Origin: Chloroflexota bacterium
GTDB lineage: Bacteria > Chloroflexota > Anaerolineae > Anaerolineales > Anaerolineaceae
NCBI GenBank assembly: GCA_016838895.1
Contig: JAEKNU010000010.1
Span: 1-64,000 of the forward strand
DNA: 64,000 nt
Direction: 5' to 3'
Shown: piece by piece, positions 18,331 to 26,658 of the stretch
Numbering within the stretch: position 1 is the first letter of the stretch
How the letters are laid out: each line of letters opens with the position of its first letter
Program-made: the position numbers and the translations under genes
Notes under the pieces: model-generated
What the model was told of the DNA's origin: nothing
What the model saw: the letters and a program-made list of their open reading frames with translations, nothing else
Database searches by the model: none

Positions 18331-18399
18331 ATCTCCACATTTCCGATATGATTAATAATATAATACTTTTATATAAATTATCGGTTTTAAGGAGAAGGA

Positions 18400-19482
18400 A
18401 TGAAGCGAATTGCAATTCTTACCGGCGGTGGTGATGCACCTGGCCTAAATGCTGCCCTGCGAGCAGCAGTGAAAACAGCCATCAATGAGTATCATCTGGA
18501 AGTCATTGGCATTCGCAATGGCTTTGATGGTTTCCTGCAGGAAAATGGCATGATTCCGCTGGATCAAAAAAGTGTTCAGGGTATTTTGCCGCGTGGCGGG
18601 ACAATATTAGGTACAGCCAACCGCGGCAATCCATTCGCCTATCAAATTGAAAAAGACGGAAAAACCATCACGCTTGACCGGTCTGCTGAAACCATTGATC
18701 GCATCCAATCGATTGGCATTGATGCTCTGATTGTGATTGGTGGGGATGGTACTTTACGCATTGGCTGTGAATTGTGGGATCAAGGTATTCCGGTTGTTGG
18801 TATACCCAAAACAATTGACAATGATATCAATCTAACAGATTTTACCTTCGGTTTTGATACTGCTGTTAATGTTGCCGTCGATGCTTTTGACCGCTTGCAC
18901 ACTACAGCCGAATCACATCACCGTGTGATGGTATTGGAATTAATGGGGCGTGATGCAGGATTTATCGCTTTATACGCCGGAATTGCCGGTGGAGCCGACG
19001 TCATTCTCATTCCTGAAATACCATTCCATTACGAAAGCATACAGGAAAAAATAAATCAACGTATTTCAGCCGGAACCCATTTCTCTTTAATCGCTGTCTC
19101 TGAGGGAGCATTTCCCTATGGGGGTGAAAAAAAATATTGGATGCAGGAGAATCAGGTTTATGCCGGTCGTTTAGGCGGTATGGCAGAACAGATCATGCAT
19201 ACACTGATCGAACAATCCGGACTGGAAGTGCGCACCACTGTGTTGGGCCATTTACAACGAGGTGGTACACCCACTGCTTTTGACCGCTGGCTTGCCACCC
19301 GTTTTGGAGTAGCCGCTGTAAATATGGTCGTAAATCGTCAATTTGGTCGTATGGCAGCCTTACATAGCAATAAAATTGATCATGTTTCCCTTAGAGATGC
19401 ACTACTGGAACCCAAGCGAGTCAATACTCTTGGAGATACTGTCAATAGTGCCAGATGTGTAGGCATATCTTTAGGTGATTAA
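18400..19482 (+). CDS. pfkA: 6-phosphofructokinase, mixed-type (group III) signature
   Basis: A 360-residue glycolytic kinase that phosphorylates fructose 6-phosphate. The N-terminal ILTGGGDAPGLN, GGDGTLR, PKTIDNDI and MGRDAGFIA motifs are all present. The phosphate-donor residues are mixed: Gly in GGDG is the ATP-enzyme state, while Lys in PKTIDND is the state common in PPi enzymes. This pairing is known in group III PFKs, many of which use ATP. Start: ATG behind AAGGAGAAGG. A TATAAT lies at 18359-18364. Confidence 0.93.
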   Translation: MKRIAILTGGGDAPGLNAALRAAVKTAINEYHLEVIGIRNGFDGFLQENGMIPLDQKSVQGILPRGGTILGTANRGNPFAYQIEKDGKTITLDRSAETIDRIQSIGIDALIVIGGDGTLRIGCELWDQGIPVVGIPKTIDNDINLTDFTFGFDTAVNVAVDAFDRLHTTAESHHRVMVLELMGRDAGFIALYAGIAGGADVILIPEIPFHYESIQEKINQRISAGTHFSLIAVSEGAFPYGGEKKYWMQENQVYAGRLGGMAEQIMHTLIEQSGLEVRTTVLGHLQRGGTPTAFDRWLATRFGVAAVNMVVNRQFGRMAALHSNKIDHVSLRDALLEPKRVNTLGDTVNSARCVGISLGD

Positions 19483-19515
19483 AAAAAATCAACGCCATGA
19501 TCATGGCGTTGATTT
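19481..19515 (-). terminator. Terminator for a short minus-strand transcript
   Basis: A perfect 30-nt palindrome (AAATCAACGCCATGA and its complement, 19486-19515) is followed on the minus strand by T8. On the + strand it is followed by TCACTTC, so it fits a minus-strand terminator better than a pfk terminator, although it lies right after the pfk stop. The only minus-strand candidate it would serve is the tiny ORF at 19545-19604. Confidence 0.75.
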
Positions 19516-19529
19516 CACTTCATGTGTAG

Positions 19530-19574
19530 GCTGCGGCATCCTTTTTAAAAAATACTCAGGAGGGATGCCGCAGC
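19530..19574 (-). repeat. 12-bp inverted repeat across the tiny ORF and its stop
   Basis: The arms GCTGCGGCATCC (19530-19541) and GGATGCCGCAGC (19563-19574) are perfect complements with a 21-nt loop. One arm is the Ala-Ala-Ala-Ser codons of the tiny ORF. The other lies after its stop codon. No T run follows, so it is not itself a terminator. Confidence 0.7.
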
Positions 19575-19604
19575 GCTACGTTTATTACTAAAATCCATTG
19601 GCAT
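19545..19604 (-). CDS. Candidate 17-19 residue peptide with perfect Shine-Dalgarno
   Basis: On the minus strand AAAGGAGGTG is followed by two in-frame ATGs (19604 and 19598) and an ORF that translates as MPMDFSNKRSAAASLLSIF. The second ATG is 8 nt from GGAGG, the ideal spacing, giving 17 residues. GCTGCGGCATCC within the ORF pairs with GGATGCCGCAGC just past the stop, forming a 12-bp hairpin that translation would open. A promoter-like pair lies upstream and a terminator 30 nt downstream, so it looks like a self-contained unit of about 170 nt. Not in the ORF track, and I recognise no family. It could be a small peptide, a leader, or an RNA. Confidence 0.45.
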   Translation of the reverse strand: MPMDFSNKRSAAASLLSIF

Positions 19605-19656
19605 CACCTCCTTTGTTTTTAAAATAGCAAAATAAACTATGCTTCTATATGATCAT

Positions 19657-19685
19657 AGTATGACCGAAATATTACCCTAAGTCAA
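19657..19685 (-). promoter_or_regulatory. Candidate promoter for the tiny minus-strand ORF
   Basis: TTGACT (19685-19680) and CATACT (19662-19657) are 17 bp apart on the minus strand, about 50 nt upstream of the tiny ORF's start codon. The -10 match is only moderate. Confidence 0.35.
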
Positions 19686-19739
19686 GTAGCGCAATCAAGT
19701 ATTAATAAATAATTAACAGGCTCAATTTGTATGAATGAC

Positions 19740-19768
19740 TTGCATGTATTTCATATCATTCATATAAT
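19740..19768 (+). promoter_or_regulatory. Candidate promoter inside the DUF2085 ORF start
   Basis: TTGCAT (19740-19745) and a perfect TATAAT (19763-19768) are 17 bp apart. Transcription would begin near 19775, only a few nt before the ATG at 19779. If real, it rules out the track start at 19731. Confidence 0.5.
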
Positions 19769-19778
19769 GAAACATATT

Positions 19779-20585
19779 ATGGATACAGAGAAGATTTCAA
19801 AGAAATATACGTTTGTTAAAATATTGCTGGCCATTGCAGCGATTGCCTTATTTGGTGTTTGGCTATGGTTTAGTCCCCCTGGTATTTTCGGAAAAGCCGA
19901 TGCCGTTGGTTATGCAGTTTGCCATCAGATTCCGGAACGTTCCTTCATCATTGGAGAACGCGTATTTCCATTATGTGCTCGCTGTTCCGGCATGTATCTG
20001 GGTGCTTTTATTGGATTTCTTTTTCAATTAAAACGTAAACGACATGGTGATTTGCCACCAAAAAAATTATGGTTTGTTTTTGGTGCCTTATTCCTGTTTT
20101 TTGCGGTTGACGGCAGCAATTCATACTTACATTTTTTCGAGAATGCGCCCTCACTCTATGAGCCCAATAATAATTTACGATTAATCAGCGGCTTAGGGCT
20201 TGGTGTGGGTATGGCAGCAGTTTTGTATCCAATTTTTCATCAAACCATGTGGAAAGATTGGATCGAACAACCTTCTTTATCATCTTACGTAGATGTTATT
20301 AAGCTGGTATTGCTAAATGCCATTATGTTTTTTGTTGTTAATTCCGGCATTATGCCGGTGATGTTCCTGATGGCATTAATCAGTACCGGTACAATTGTTT
20401 ATATGTTATCGTTAATTTACACGATCCTGGTAACCATGATTCTTAAGAAGGAAAATATATTCTCAACAATCAGTGATACCAAATGGATGGTACTAGCCGG
20501 TTTTTGTTGCGCAATCGCACAAATCGCATTGATGGACTTCATCCGCTTCAAATTAACAGGTACATGGGCCGGCTTCTCTTTTTAG
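19779..20585 (+). CDS. DUF2085 membrane protein
   Basis: A 268-residue protein with about six membrane segments. The DUF2085 signature is clear: AVCHQIPERSFIIG then FPLCARCSGMYLG, a Cys-His/Cys-x2-Cys arrangement suggestive of metal or haem binding at the membrane face. Function is unknown for the family. The track begins at 19731, but a near-consensus promoter lies between that codon and ATG 19779, so the shorter form, possibly with almost no leader, is preferred. It is 13 nt ahead of a DUF4126 gene, likely one operon. Confidence 0.7.
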   Translation: MDTEKISKKYTFVKILLAIAAIALFGVWLWFSPPGIFGKADAVGYAVCHQIPERSFIIGERVFPLCARCSGMYLGAFIGFLFQLKRKRHGDLPPKKLWFVFGALFLFFAVDGSNSYLHFFENAPSLYEPNNNLRLISGLGLGVGMAAVLYPIFHQTMWKDWIEQPSLSSYVDVIKLVLLNAIMFFVVNSGIMPVMFLMALISTGTIVYMLSLIYTILVTMILKKENIFSTISDTKWMVLAGFCCAIAQIALMDFIRFKLTGTWAGFSF

Positions 20586-20598
20586 TATTGGAGGAAAT

Positions 20599-21165
20599 AT
20601 GGAGATTCTCAATGTTTTTACCGCTTTTGGGCTTTCTGCAAGTGCAGGCTTAAATGCTTATATCCCTCTATTGGTAGTTTCTCTTTTGGCAAAATTTACC
20701 AATTTAATCACATTAAAAACACCCTGGGATACACTAACCAGCTGGTGGATAATCGGTTTACTGATTTTCTTATCTGCGATTGAATTCTTTGCAGATAAAG
20801 CCCCTGCTATCAATCATATCAATGATATTATTCAAACTTTTGTTCGCCCAGCAGCGGGTGCAATTGCATTTGCTGCCAGTGCACATGTGCTTACTGATAT
20901 TCACCCCATACTTTCATTGGGTGCCGGGCTGCTAATCGCCGGGGGCACTCATGCCGCTAAATCATTAGCCATACGTCCCGCTGTGACCGCCACAACAGCC
21001 GGCGTAGGGAATACTCCGGTTAGTATTCTTGAAGATCTTACATCAACAGTGTTATCTGTTTTGTCGATTGTCATCCCAATCGTTGTCGCTTGTATTTTAG
21101 TTCTAGCCACAGCCTGGATTATTTTTATTATGCTAAAACGTCATCAGAAAAAAATGGCAATTTAA
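20599..21165 (+). CDS. DUF4126 membrane protein
   Basis: A 188-residue membrane protein with 5-6 helices. The start TAFGLSASAGLNAYIPLL and the IEFFADKAPAINHINDIIQTFVRP stretch match DUF4126, a family of unknown function widespread in bacteria. Gly/Ala-rich helices suggest a channel or small transporter, but nothing is proven. GGAGG precedes the ATG. Likely co-transcribed with the DUF2085 gene. Confidence 0.78.
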   Translation: MEILNVFTAFGLSASAGLNAYIPLLVVSLLAKFTNLITLKTPWDTLTSWWIIGLLIFLSAIEFFADKAPAINHINDIIQTFVRPAAGAIAFAASAHVLTDIHPILSLGAGLLIAGGTHAAKSLAIRPAVTATTAGVGNTPVSILEDLTSTVLSVLSIVIPIVVACILVLATAWIIFIMLKRHQKKMAI

Positions 21166-21244
21166 ACGCAAATTTCATTTTTCCTATATAATAAAGCTAT
21201 TGGAATCATCTTTTCAATTAGATAACCACACTTGGAGGAAAAAT

Positions 21245-21505
21245 ATGAGTGATTTTGATTTGCCAGATCCCGTTGAAGGTGCCCCAGCAAGTGCATCAAA
21301 CTTTGATTTACCTGATGGTTTAGAACCAGGTCCAGGCGAAATTACCGGTGAGAAAAAAAGCAAGAAATGGATTTGGATCGTCGTTATCGCATTAGTATTA
21401 CTATTATGTTGTTGCTGTGTTGTAGGCAGCTATATGGTCATGCAATCAGCAGAGGGCATGAATTTTAATAATTTATTGAATGAATACTCAATGTTGATTC
21501 CTTAG
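21245..21505 (+). CDS. Small single-pass membrane protein with Asp/Pro-rich N-terminus
   Basis: An 86-residue protein: two copies of FDLPD in the first 25 residues, a basic EKKSKKW stop, one membrane helix, and five cysteines in a row at its end (LLLCCCCVV contains four of them next to one another). The start at 21245, not 21200, is set by GGAGGA. TATAAT at 21187-21192 may be its -10. No family recognised. The Cys run could be palmitoyl-like modified or metal-binding, but this is speculation. Confidence 0.55.
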   Translation: MSDFDLPDPVEGAPASASNFDLPDGLEPGPGEITGEKKSKKWIWIVVIALVLLLCCCCVVGSYMVMQSAEGMNFNNLLNEYSMLIP

Positions 21506-21544
21506 ATACAGGAATTGATGTCGCACATTTGAACACGTTTAAAT

Positions 21545-21577
21545 AAAATGGTAATTCTTTTTTACCATTTTTATTTT
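21545..21577 (+). terminator. Rho-independent terminator
   Basis: AAAATGGTAA (21545-21554) pairs with TTACCATTTT (21562-21571), and the T-rich run continues. It separates two small + strand genes. Confidence 0.8.
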
Positions 21578-21607
21578 CTAAAAAAACAATTTGTGAGGAA
21601 ATCAAAT

Positions 21608-22273
21608 ATGCAAAAGAAATGGTTATACATTTTGCTAACCTTTACTATCGGCATTAGTACGATGGCTTGTTTATCCAGCTCAATTACATCAGATGCTACT
21701 GAAGATAGTGCCGCAGAACCCAAACAGCAAGTATTGCTCGAAGAGGATTTCTCAAAAGACAATACTGGATGGGATATCTACGAAGACGAAACAATTTCAA
21801 TGGCATATGAAAATGATATGTATGTTGTCGTGGATCAAGATCCACAATTCTATGCATACGGATATGCCAATAAGAATTTTGCTGACACCAGTATTGAAGT
21901 AGAGAGTACATTGCTCTCCGGACCTATGGATGTTGAATCAGGAATTATTTGCCGTAGTTCCTATGATAATTTCTATTTCGGTATCGTCAGTATTGATGGT
22001 TATTATGGGATTGTCAAAGCCATTGGGGATGATTTTTCACTCATACAAATGGATTCCATGCCTGCCAATTCTGCTATCAATCAGGGAAATGAAATGAACA
22101 AAATTCGTTTCGATTGTATTGGCAACAGTCTTTCATTATATGTCAATGGAGAACTGTTGACCTCTGTCACTGATGATGAACTCACTGATGGTGATATTGG
22201 CTTTATTGTGGGCACCTACGATGAAGGCGGTGCAAAATTCGGTTTTGATAACCTGGTTGTCACCAAACCATAG
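21608..22273 (+). CDS. Lipoprotein with concanavalin-like (LamG/DUF1080-type) domain
   Basis: A 221-residue lipoprotein. The signal ends STMACLSS, with the lipobox Cys near residue 21. A Thr/Glu-rich linker leads into a jelly-roll-like domain: EEDFSKDNTGWDIYED, SGIICRSSYDNFYFGIVS, LSLYVNGELLTSV and FGFDNLVVTKP, as in LamG or DUF1080 glycan-binding modules. Start ATG 21608 behind GAGGA, not 21548. A carbohydrate- or surface-binding role is an inference from the fold. Confidence 0.6.
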   Translation: MQKKWLYILLTFTIGISTMACLSSSITSDATEDSAAEPKQQVLLEEDFSKDNTGWDIYEDETISMAYENDMYVVVDQDPQFYAYGYANKNFADTSIEVESTLLSGPMDVESGIICRSSYDNFYFGIVSIDGYYGIVKAIGDDFSLIQMDSMPANSAINQGNEMNKIRFDCIGNSLSLYVNGELLTSVTDDELTDGDIGFIVGTYDEGGAKFGFDNLVVTKP

Positions 22274-22280
22274 CGTTAAT

Positions 22281-22760
22281 TTACACTTTATTAAACCAAC
22301 CTGATAAAGGTTGAAAATTGAATTTCTCAAAAAGCAAGAGAATGTCATCAATTGATTTTCTTGCTTTTTGTTTTATTTCGGCGGGTAGATCTAATTCGGC
22401 AAATTCATCTTCATCTAATATCAGATAATGCTGATCAGCAAAAACTAAAATATCCAGTGCTAAATCACGATAGCGTATCTCGTTCTCATTTATATACGCC
22501 GGATAAGTAACATTGCAATACCACCCTTTTAACTGGTCTGTTTCTCCCTGATAAATTTCAAAAATATTGAACCATTGCATGCGATAATAGGCTTCAATGA
22601 AACGATCCCCTTTACACAACGACATACCATTGAAAACACCATCTTCACGGTTAAATCTGGCATCCATTAAAATTACATTTTTGTAATCCTTGATCAAAGT
22701 CCCTTCATAACGCCAAACTTCATTGCCAATTTCATCTTCCTTGATGATCTGCCATTGCAT
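22281..22760 (-). CDS. DUF402 / FomD-like protein at the end of the thiamine operon
   Basis: A 159-residue DUF402 protein. The diagnostic stretch KGWYCNVTYPA...IRYRDLALDILV is complete, with the Asp and Glu residues that bind metal in characterised members, which hydrolyse nucleoside di- or triphosphates or, in FomD, a CMP-phosphonate. It starts only 2 nt after the stop of the ABC ATPase, with its own AAGGAG, so it looks like the last gene of the TPP-controlled operon. A link to thiamine phosphates is an untested inference. Confidence 0.8.
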   Translation of the reverse strand: MQWQIIKEDEIGNEVWRYEGTLIKDYKNVILMDARFNREDGVFNGMSLCKGDRFIEAYYRMQWFNIFEIYQGETDQLKGWYCNVTYPAYINENEIRYRDLALDILVFADQHYLILDEDEFAELDLPAEIKQKARKSIDDILLLFEKFNFQPLSGWFNKV

Positions 22761-22762
22761 GG

Positions 22763-23809
22763 CTACTCCTTAGCTTCTGGTAAACAGATGATTGCGTCTG
22801 GCTGGATTTCATATCCTGTTTTGCTGCCTGCCTCAAATGGCTTTCTGGATAGTACTTTGATGTTCATATCTTCAATCTTCAGGCTGATCCGATACATCTC
22901 ACCGGAAAATACACAGTCCAGAATCTGTGCTTTTTGCCCGGTCCAGTGTTCTGGCTTTAATATCAAACCAGCTGGCTTTAGAATTAAACTCACCTGCTCG
23001 CCAGGCTGGAATTTGTTTTTTGAACATGCACCCAATGCGATCTGGCCCAATGCGGAATTTACGACCAGCGGAGAAACTGATGTTACCTTACCTGAAAAGC
23101 GATTGGTTAATCCTAAAAACTCGGCCACCCATTCACTTTGTGGGTTTTCATACAGTTGCTGCGGTTTCCCGGATTGAACTACTTTGCCCTCATTTAACAA
23201 CATCATACGATCCGCAATCGTATAGGCTTCTTCCTGGTCGTGAGTAACATATATTGCGGGAATACCACTTTTTCTTAATATTCTGCGCAAATCAAATATC
23301 AATTGATCTCGCAAGCCACGATCCAGGGCACCTAACGGTTCATCCAGCATTAGTAAACGAGGTTGAGGAGCCAATGCTCTGGCTAAGGCAACCCGTTGTT
23401 TCTCTCCACCGGATAAATCAGTCACACTGCGCTGCGCAAATTGGGTTAATTCAACCAGATCTAGTGCATCGGCAACTTTTTTCTGAATGATTTCCTTGGG
23501 CAGCTTCTGCATTTCCAGTCCAAAGGCTACATTCTGGGCAATACTACGATGGGGAAATAAAGCATACTCCTGAAACATTAAACCAAAATTGCGTTTATGT
23601 ACCGGTGTGTCGGCTAAATTTTGATCCTGCCAAAAAATTTGCCCCCCTTCAGCTTCTTCCAACCCGGCAATAATTTTAAGCAGCGTGCTTTTTCCACTCC
23701 CGGATGCGCCCAATAAACAAACGGTTTCATGTTGTGCTACCTCTAGAGAGATATGATCCAAAAGAATATCACCGTCATAGTATTTAACAATTTGTCGGAC
23801 AGATAACAT
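22763..23809 (-). CDS. ABC transporter ATPase, thiamine/iron importer type
   Basis: A 348-residue importer ATPase. Walker A GASGSGKST, signature LSGGEKQR, Walker B LLMLDEPLGALD and H-loop THDQEEAY are intact. The C-terminal 110 residues are a TOBE-like regulatory domain. It resembles FbpC/ThiQ/PotA. Start ATG 23809 behind GAGGA. It sits with its permease and binding protein under a TPP riboswitch, so thiamine or a thiamine precursor is the likely cargo. Confidence 0.88.
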   Translation of the reverse strand: MLSVRQIVKYYDGDILLDHISLEVAQHETVCLLGASGSGKSTLLKIIAGLEEAEGGQIFWQDQNLADTPVHKRNFGLMFQEYALFPHRSIAQNVAFGLEMQKLPKEIIQKKVADALDLVELTQFAQRSVTDLSGGEKQRVALARALAPQPRLLMLDEPLGALDRGLRDQLIFDLRRILRKSGIPAIYVTHDQEEAYTIADRMMLLNEGKVVQSGKPQQLYENPQSEWVAEFLGLTNRFSGKVTSVSPLVVNSALGQIALGACSKNKFQPGEQVSLILKPAGLILKPEHWTGQKAQILDCVFSGEMYRISLKIEDMNIKVLSRKPFEAGSKTGYEIQPDAIICLPEAKE

Positions 23810-23829
23810 CAACTGATTCCTCTAATCTA

Positions 23830-25545
23830 TTATACTTCGCGGATCGCATTGGCCTGAACACTTTCCATCAAATAAATACTTATCCCGCAAACCACCATCA
23901 GGATATTCGCCATTGCCAAAGCCTGTCCATAATTTAACGCACCAGGTTGGGACAAGTAGCGATATATCGCTACCGGGATAGTGGGGAATTCAGGTCTGGC
24001 CAGGAACGAGGTTGCACCAAACTCACCCAGTGAGATCGTAAAAGAGAAAATGGCTGCCACAAATGCCGCCCGAGCAATGATGGGGAAATCTACATGTTGC
24101 CAAACTTTCATTGGTGCTGCACCTAATACGGCTGCTGCATTCTTCAGGGAGCGTGGTACGCTTTGTATCGCTGGCAGCAAAGTGCGAATAACAAAAGGTA
24201 AAGCAACCAGACTATGAGCGATTGGCATCAATAAAGGAAAAGATCTCACATCCAGTGGTGGTTTATTGAATACCAGGATAAATCCGAGCCCCAGTGTTAC
24301 GGCAGATGTACCCAACGGCAACATTAATATCGGATCCAATATTTTATTGACCCATATTTTTTTACTCAATGCATATGCAGCCAGCAACCCGGTAAACAAT
24401 GATATTAATATCGTCACACCTGCATACAGCATGGAATTACGAACTGCAGCGATAGGTGGCACATAAAAAATGGAACTACGTGGATTCTGAAATAAACTGG
24501 CATAATAATCAATGGTGATGCCCGTGTCAACAATGGTTCGTTGTCCCCGTTCAGCTTCAAGCCGCGTAAAAGATCGGACTGATAAAGCCGCCAGCGGCGT
24601 AACTAACAAGGTGAATAGTAAAAATACCATTATCCAGACAAACAACTTTTGACGGATCGTTCGGGCACTGCGTTGTTCTTCATCTAACACGCGAGGTTGA
24701 GTTTGATACGCGGATTTGCGAACCAATCTGGAATATACGATTGTGAGGATTAACGTAAATCCTAATTGAATAGCTGATAATAATCCGGCCAAAGGAAGAT
24801 TTAGCATGTGCATGGCCTGAATATATATCTCGACTTCCATAGTAGCATACGCTGGACCGCCCAACAGTAAAACCACACCAAAACTGGTGAAGTCGAAAAG
24901 GAAGACTAATAATGCTGCCGCCAGAATGGGTGTTTTTAATAGCGGAAAAGTTACCTTCCACCAGGTTTTCCAGGCTGATGCACCAAGTGAGCGAGCTGCA
25001 TGCTCCAATTGAGGGTCTAATTGTTCCCAGGCGCTGCCAACCATTCGTAAAATCACCGATGTATTATAAAAAATGTGTGCCAGTACAATGGCAGCTAATG
25101 TGTTCAATATGCGAATGGGTGCATCATCCAGATCAAAAAATCCCATCAAAAAGTAATTTAGTAATCCTTTCGGCCCTAACAAAGCATTGAAACTGGCTGC
25201 GACAACAACAGTAGGCATTATAAACGGAATGGTACTGGCAGCTTTTAATAACTTCTTTCCCTTGAATTTGAAGCGTGAAAAAAGAAATGCGCCTGGCAGG
25301 CCGATTAACAAAGTAAAAAACATAGAAATAAATGCTTGTGTAAATGTAAAATGGATGGATCGCCAAACCCGTTGCCAATTGGCTGAAGAAAACGGTGAAT
25401 CAAGCGCCTGTACCACTGTGATTTCGAAAATTTCCTTTAGGGGAATAAAAAAGAAAACAACAAAGAATAGAATAGGAATCACCCATAATAATCCCGCGGA
25501 CCATATGGGTGATTTCTTTTTATACTGAGGAAGTGTGCTGTTCAT
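23830..25545 (-). CDS. Two-domain ABC permease, thiamine/iron type (ThiP/FbpB-like)
   Basis: A 571-residue permease made of two fused halves, about 12 helices. Each half has an EAA loop that docks on the ATPase: the first at EHAARSLGASAWKTWWKVTFP, the second at KNAAAVLGAAPMKVWQHVDFP. This two-in-one layout is typical of ThiP and FbpB. It is separated from the ATPase gene by about 20 nt and from the binding protein gene by 8 nt. Confidence 0.9.
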   Translation of the reverse strand: MNSTLPQYKKKSPIWSAGLLWVIPILFFVVFFFIPLKEIFEITVVQALDSPFSSANWQRVWRSIHFTFTQAFISMFFTLLIGLPGAFLFSRFKFKGKKLLKAASTIPFIMPTVVVAASFNALLGPKGLLNYFLMGFFDLDDAPIRILNTLAAIVLAHIFYNTSVILRMVGSAWEQLDPQLEHAARSLGASAWKTWWKVTFPLLKTPILAAALLVFLFDFTSFGVVLLLGGPAYATMEVEIYIQAMHMLNLPLAGLLSAIQLGFTLILTIVYSRLVRKSAYQTQPRVLDEEQRSARTIRQKLFVWIMVFLLFTLLVTPLAALSVRSFTRLEAERGQRTIVDTGITIDYYASLFQNPRSSIFYVPPIAAVRNSMLYAGVTILISLFTGLLAAYALSKKIWVNKILDPILMLPLGTSAVTLGLGFILVFNKPPLDVRSFPLLMPIAHSLVALPFVIRTLLPAIQSVPRSLKNAAAVLGAAPMKVWQHVDFPIIARAAFVAAIFSFTISLGEFGATSFLARPEFPTIPVAIYRYLSQPGALNYGQALAMANILMVVCGISIYLMESVQANAIREV

Positions 25546-25553
25546 TCTGTTAT

Positions 25554-26615
25554 CTACCTTAGCATGGTGCTATCCCAAATCTCCAGCCAGGCTTCCCGAT
25601 TTTCTGCAATCTGATCAGGCTCCAGGTTGGCTGGCATATCAGGTGATTGTGTGTGCATGTCAAATTCTTCAGGCAGTGCTGCATTCTGATTTACTGGATT
25701 TACAAACATTTGCATTGGCAGGTCTTCTTGCATAGGAACATCCAAAGCAAAATCAACAAACTTTTCTGCCATGCTGCGGTTTTCTGTCCCTGCCAGAATA
25801 CCGATGAACTCAATTTGGCGGAAACACATTTGATCCCCCACCAAAGAGGCTGTGGGCGCTTCCGTCAACACTGTTTCAGCGAATATCACTTCCGCTGCCG
25901 GGCTCGTGCCATAAGAAACCACCATGGGTTGTGCACCTTGTCCTGAGGAGCCGCTAAAGTTCGTATAATAAGCTGTTTCCCAGTCATTGACAATGTGCAC
26001 TTCATTTGCCTTTAATGCCTCCCAAAAGGTCGGGAAATCGTCCCCATAAGCGGAAATTGTAGCCAGCAAGAACGCCAGGCCAGGCGAGGAGGTCACTGGA
26101 TTCTCAACTACCAACAAGCCTTTGTACTCTTCCAGGGTTAAGTCATCCAAGGTTTGGGGAATGGCCAGCTCATTTTCGATGAAGTAAGCTTTATCGTAAT
26201 TGATACAAACATCGCCATAATCCATAGGCAATGCCCCATTTGAAGCATCCAATTTGAACGCTTCAGGTATTTCTGCTAGTTTTGGGGAAGCATAAGGTTC
26301 AAAAATACCGGCATCTACTGCTCTGGAAAGAAAAGTATTATCTACGCCATAGAATACATCTGCAATTGGGGTATCCTTGGTTAAGACAGCGCGATTTAGC
26401 GCTGCACCGGTATCACCGCTTTTTATAAATTCAACTTTTACATTGTTTTGCGTTTCGAATTGTGCAATGACATCTTCGCTGATGGCAAAAGAATCATGAG
26501 TCATCACAGTGAGCGTTTGCACGTCAGAACTTGTTTGCTCAGTCCCTTTACAGCCACTGAGCATAAATAAGCCCACAAGAAATACTACATTGAATACGAT
26601 AAATCTTTTTTTCAT
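25554..26615 (-). CDS. Thiamine-type ABC substrate-binding lipoprotein (TbpA/ThiB-like)
   Basis: A 353-residue binding lipoprotein, lipobox MLSGC. The mature part starts LTVMTHDSFAIS, then ADVFYGVDNTFLSRAVDAG and LPMDYGDVCINYDK, closely patterned on thiamine-binding TbpA/ThiB. Start ATG 26615 behind GGAG rather than the GTG at 26624. The operon begins with thiamine diphosphokinase and a TPP riboswitch, which supports thiamine over iron as ligand. Confidence 0.88.
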   Translation of the reverse strand: MKKRFIVFNVVFLVGLFMLSGCKGTEQTSSDVQTLTVMTHDSFAISEDVIAQFETQNNVKVEFIKSGDTGAALNRAVLTKDTPIADVFYGVDNTFLSRAVDAGIFEPYASPKLAEIPEAFKLDASNGALPMDYGDVCINYDKAYFIENELAIPQTLDDLTLEEYKGLLVVENPVTSSPGLAFLLATISAYGDDFPTFWEALKANEVHIVNDWETAYYTNFSGSSGQGAQPMVVSYGTSPAAEVIFAETVLTEAPTASLVGDQMCFRQIEFIGILAGTENRSMAEKFVDFALDVPMQEDLPMQMFVNPVNQNAALPEEFDMHTQSPDMPANLEPDQIAENREAWLEIWDSTMLR

Positions 26616-26658
26616 TTTGAACACTCCTTCATAGTTTCCGAAGTTGTGCTCGGCGAGA

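Noticed and set aside
19520-19620. Reading the 12-bp hairpin as a + strand riboswitch of the DUF2085 gene
   Set aside because: The DUF2085 promoter lies downstream of it, and the terminator signals point to the minus strand.
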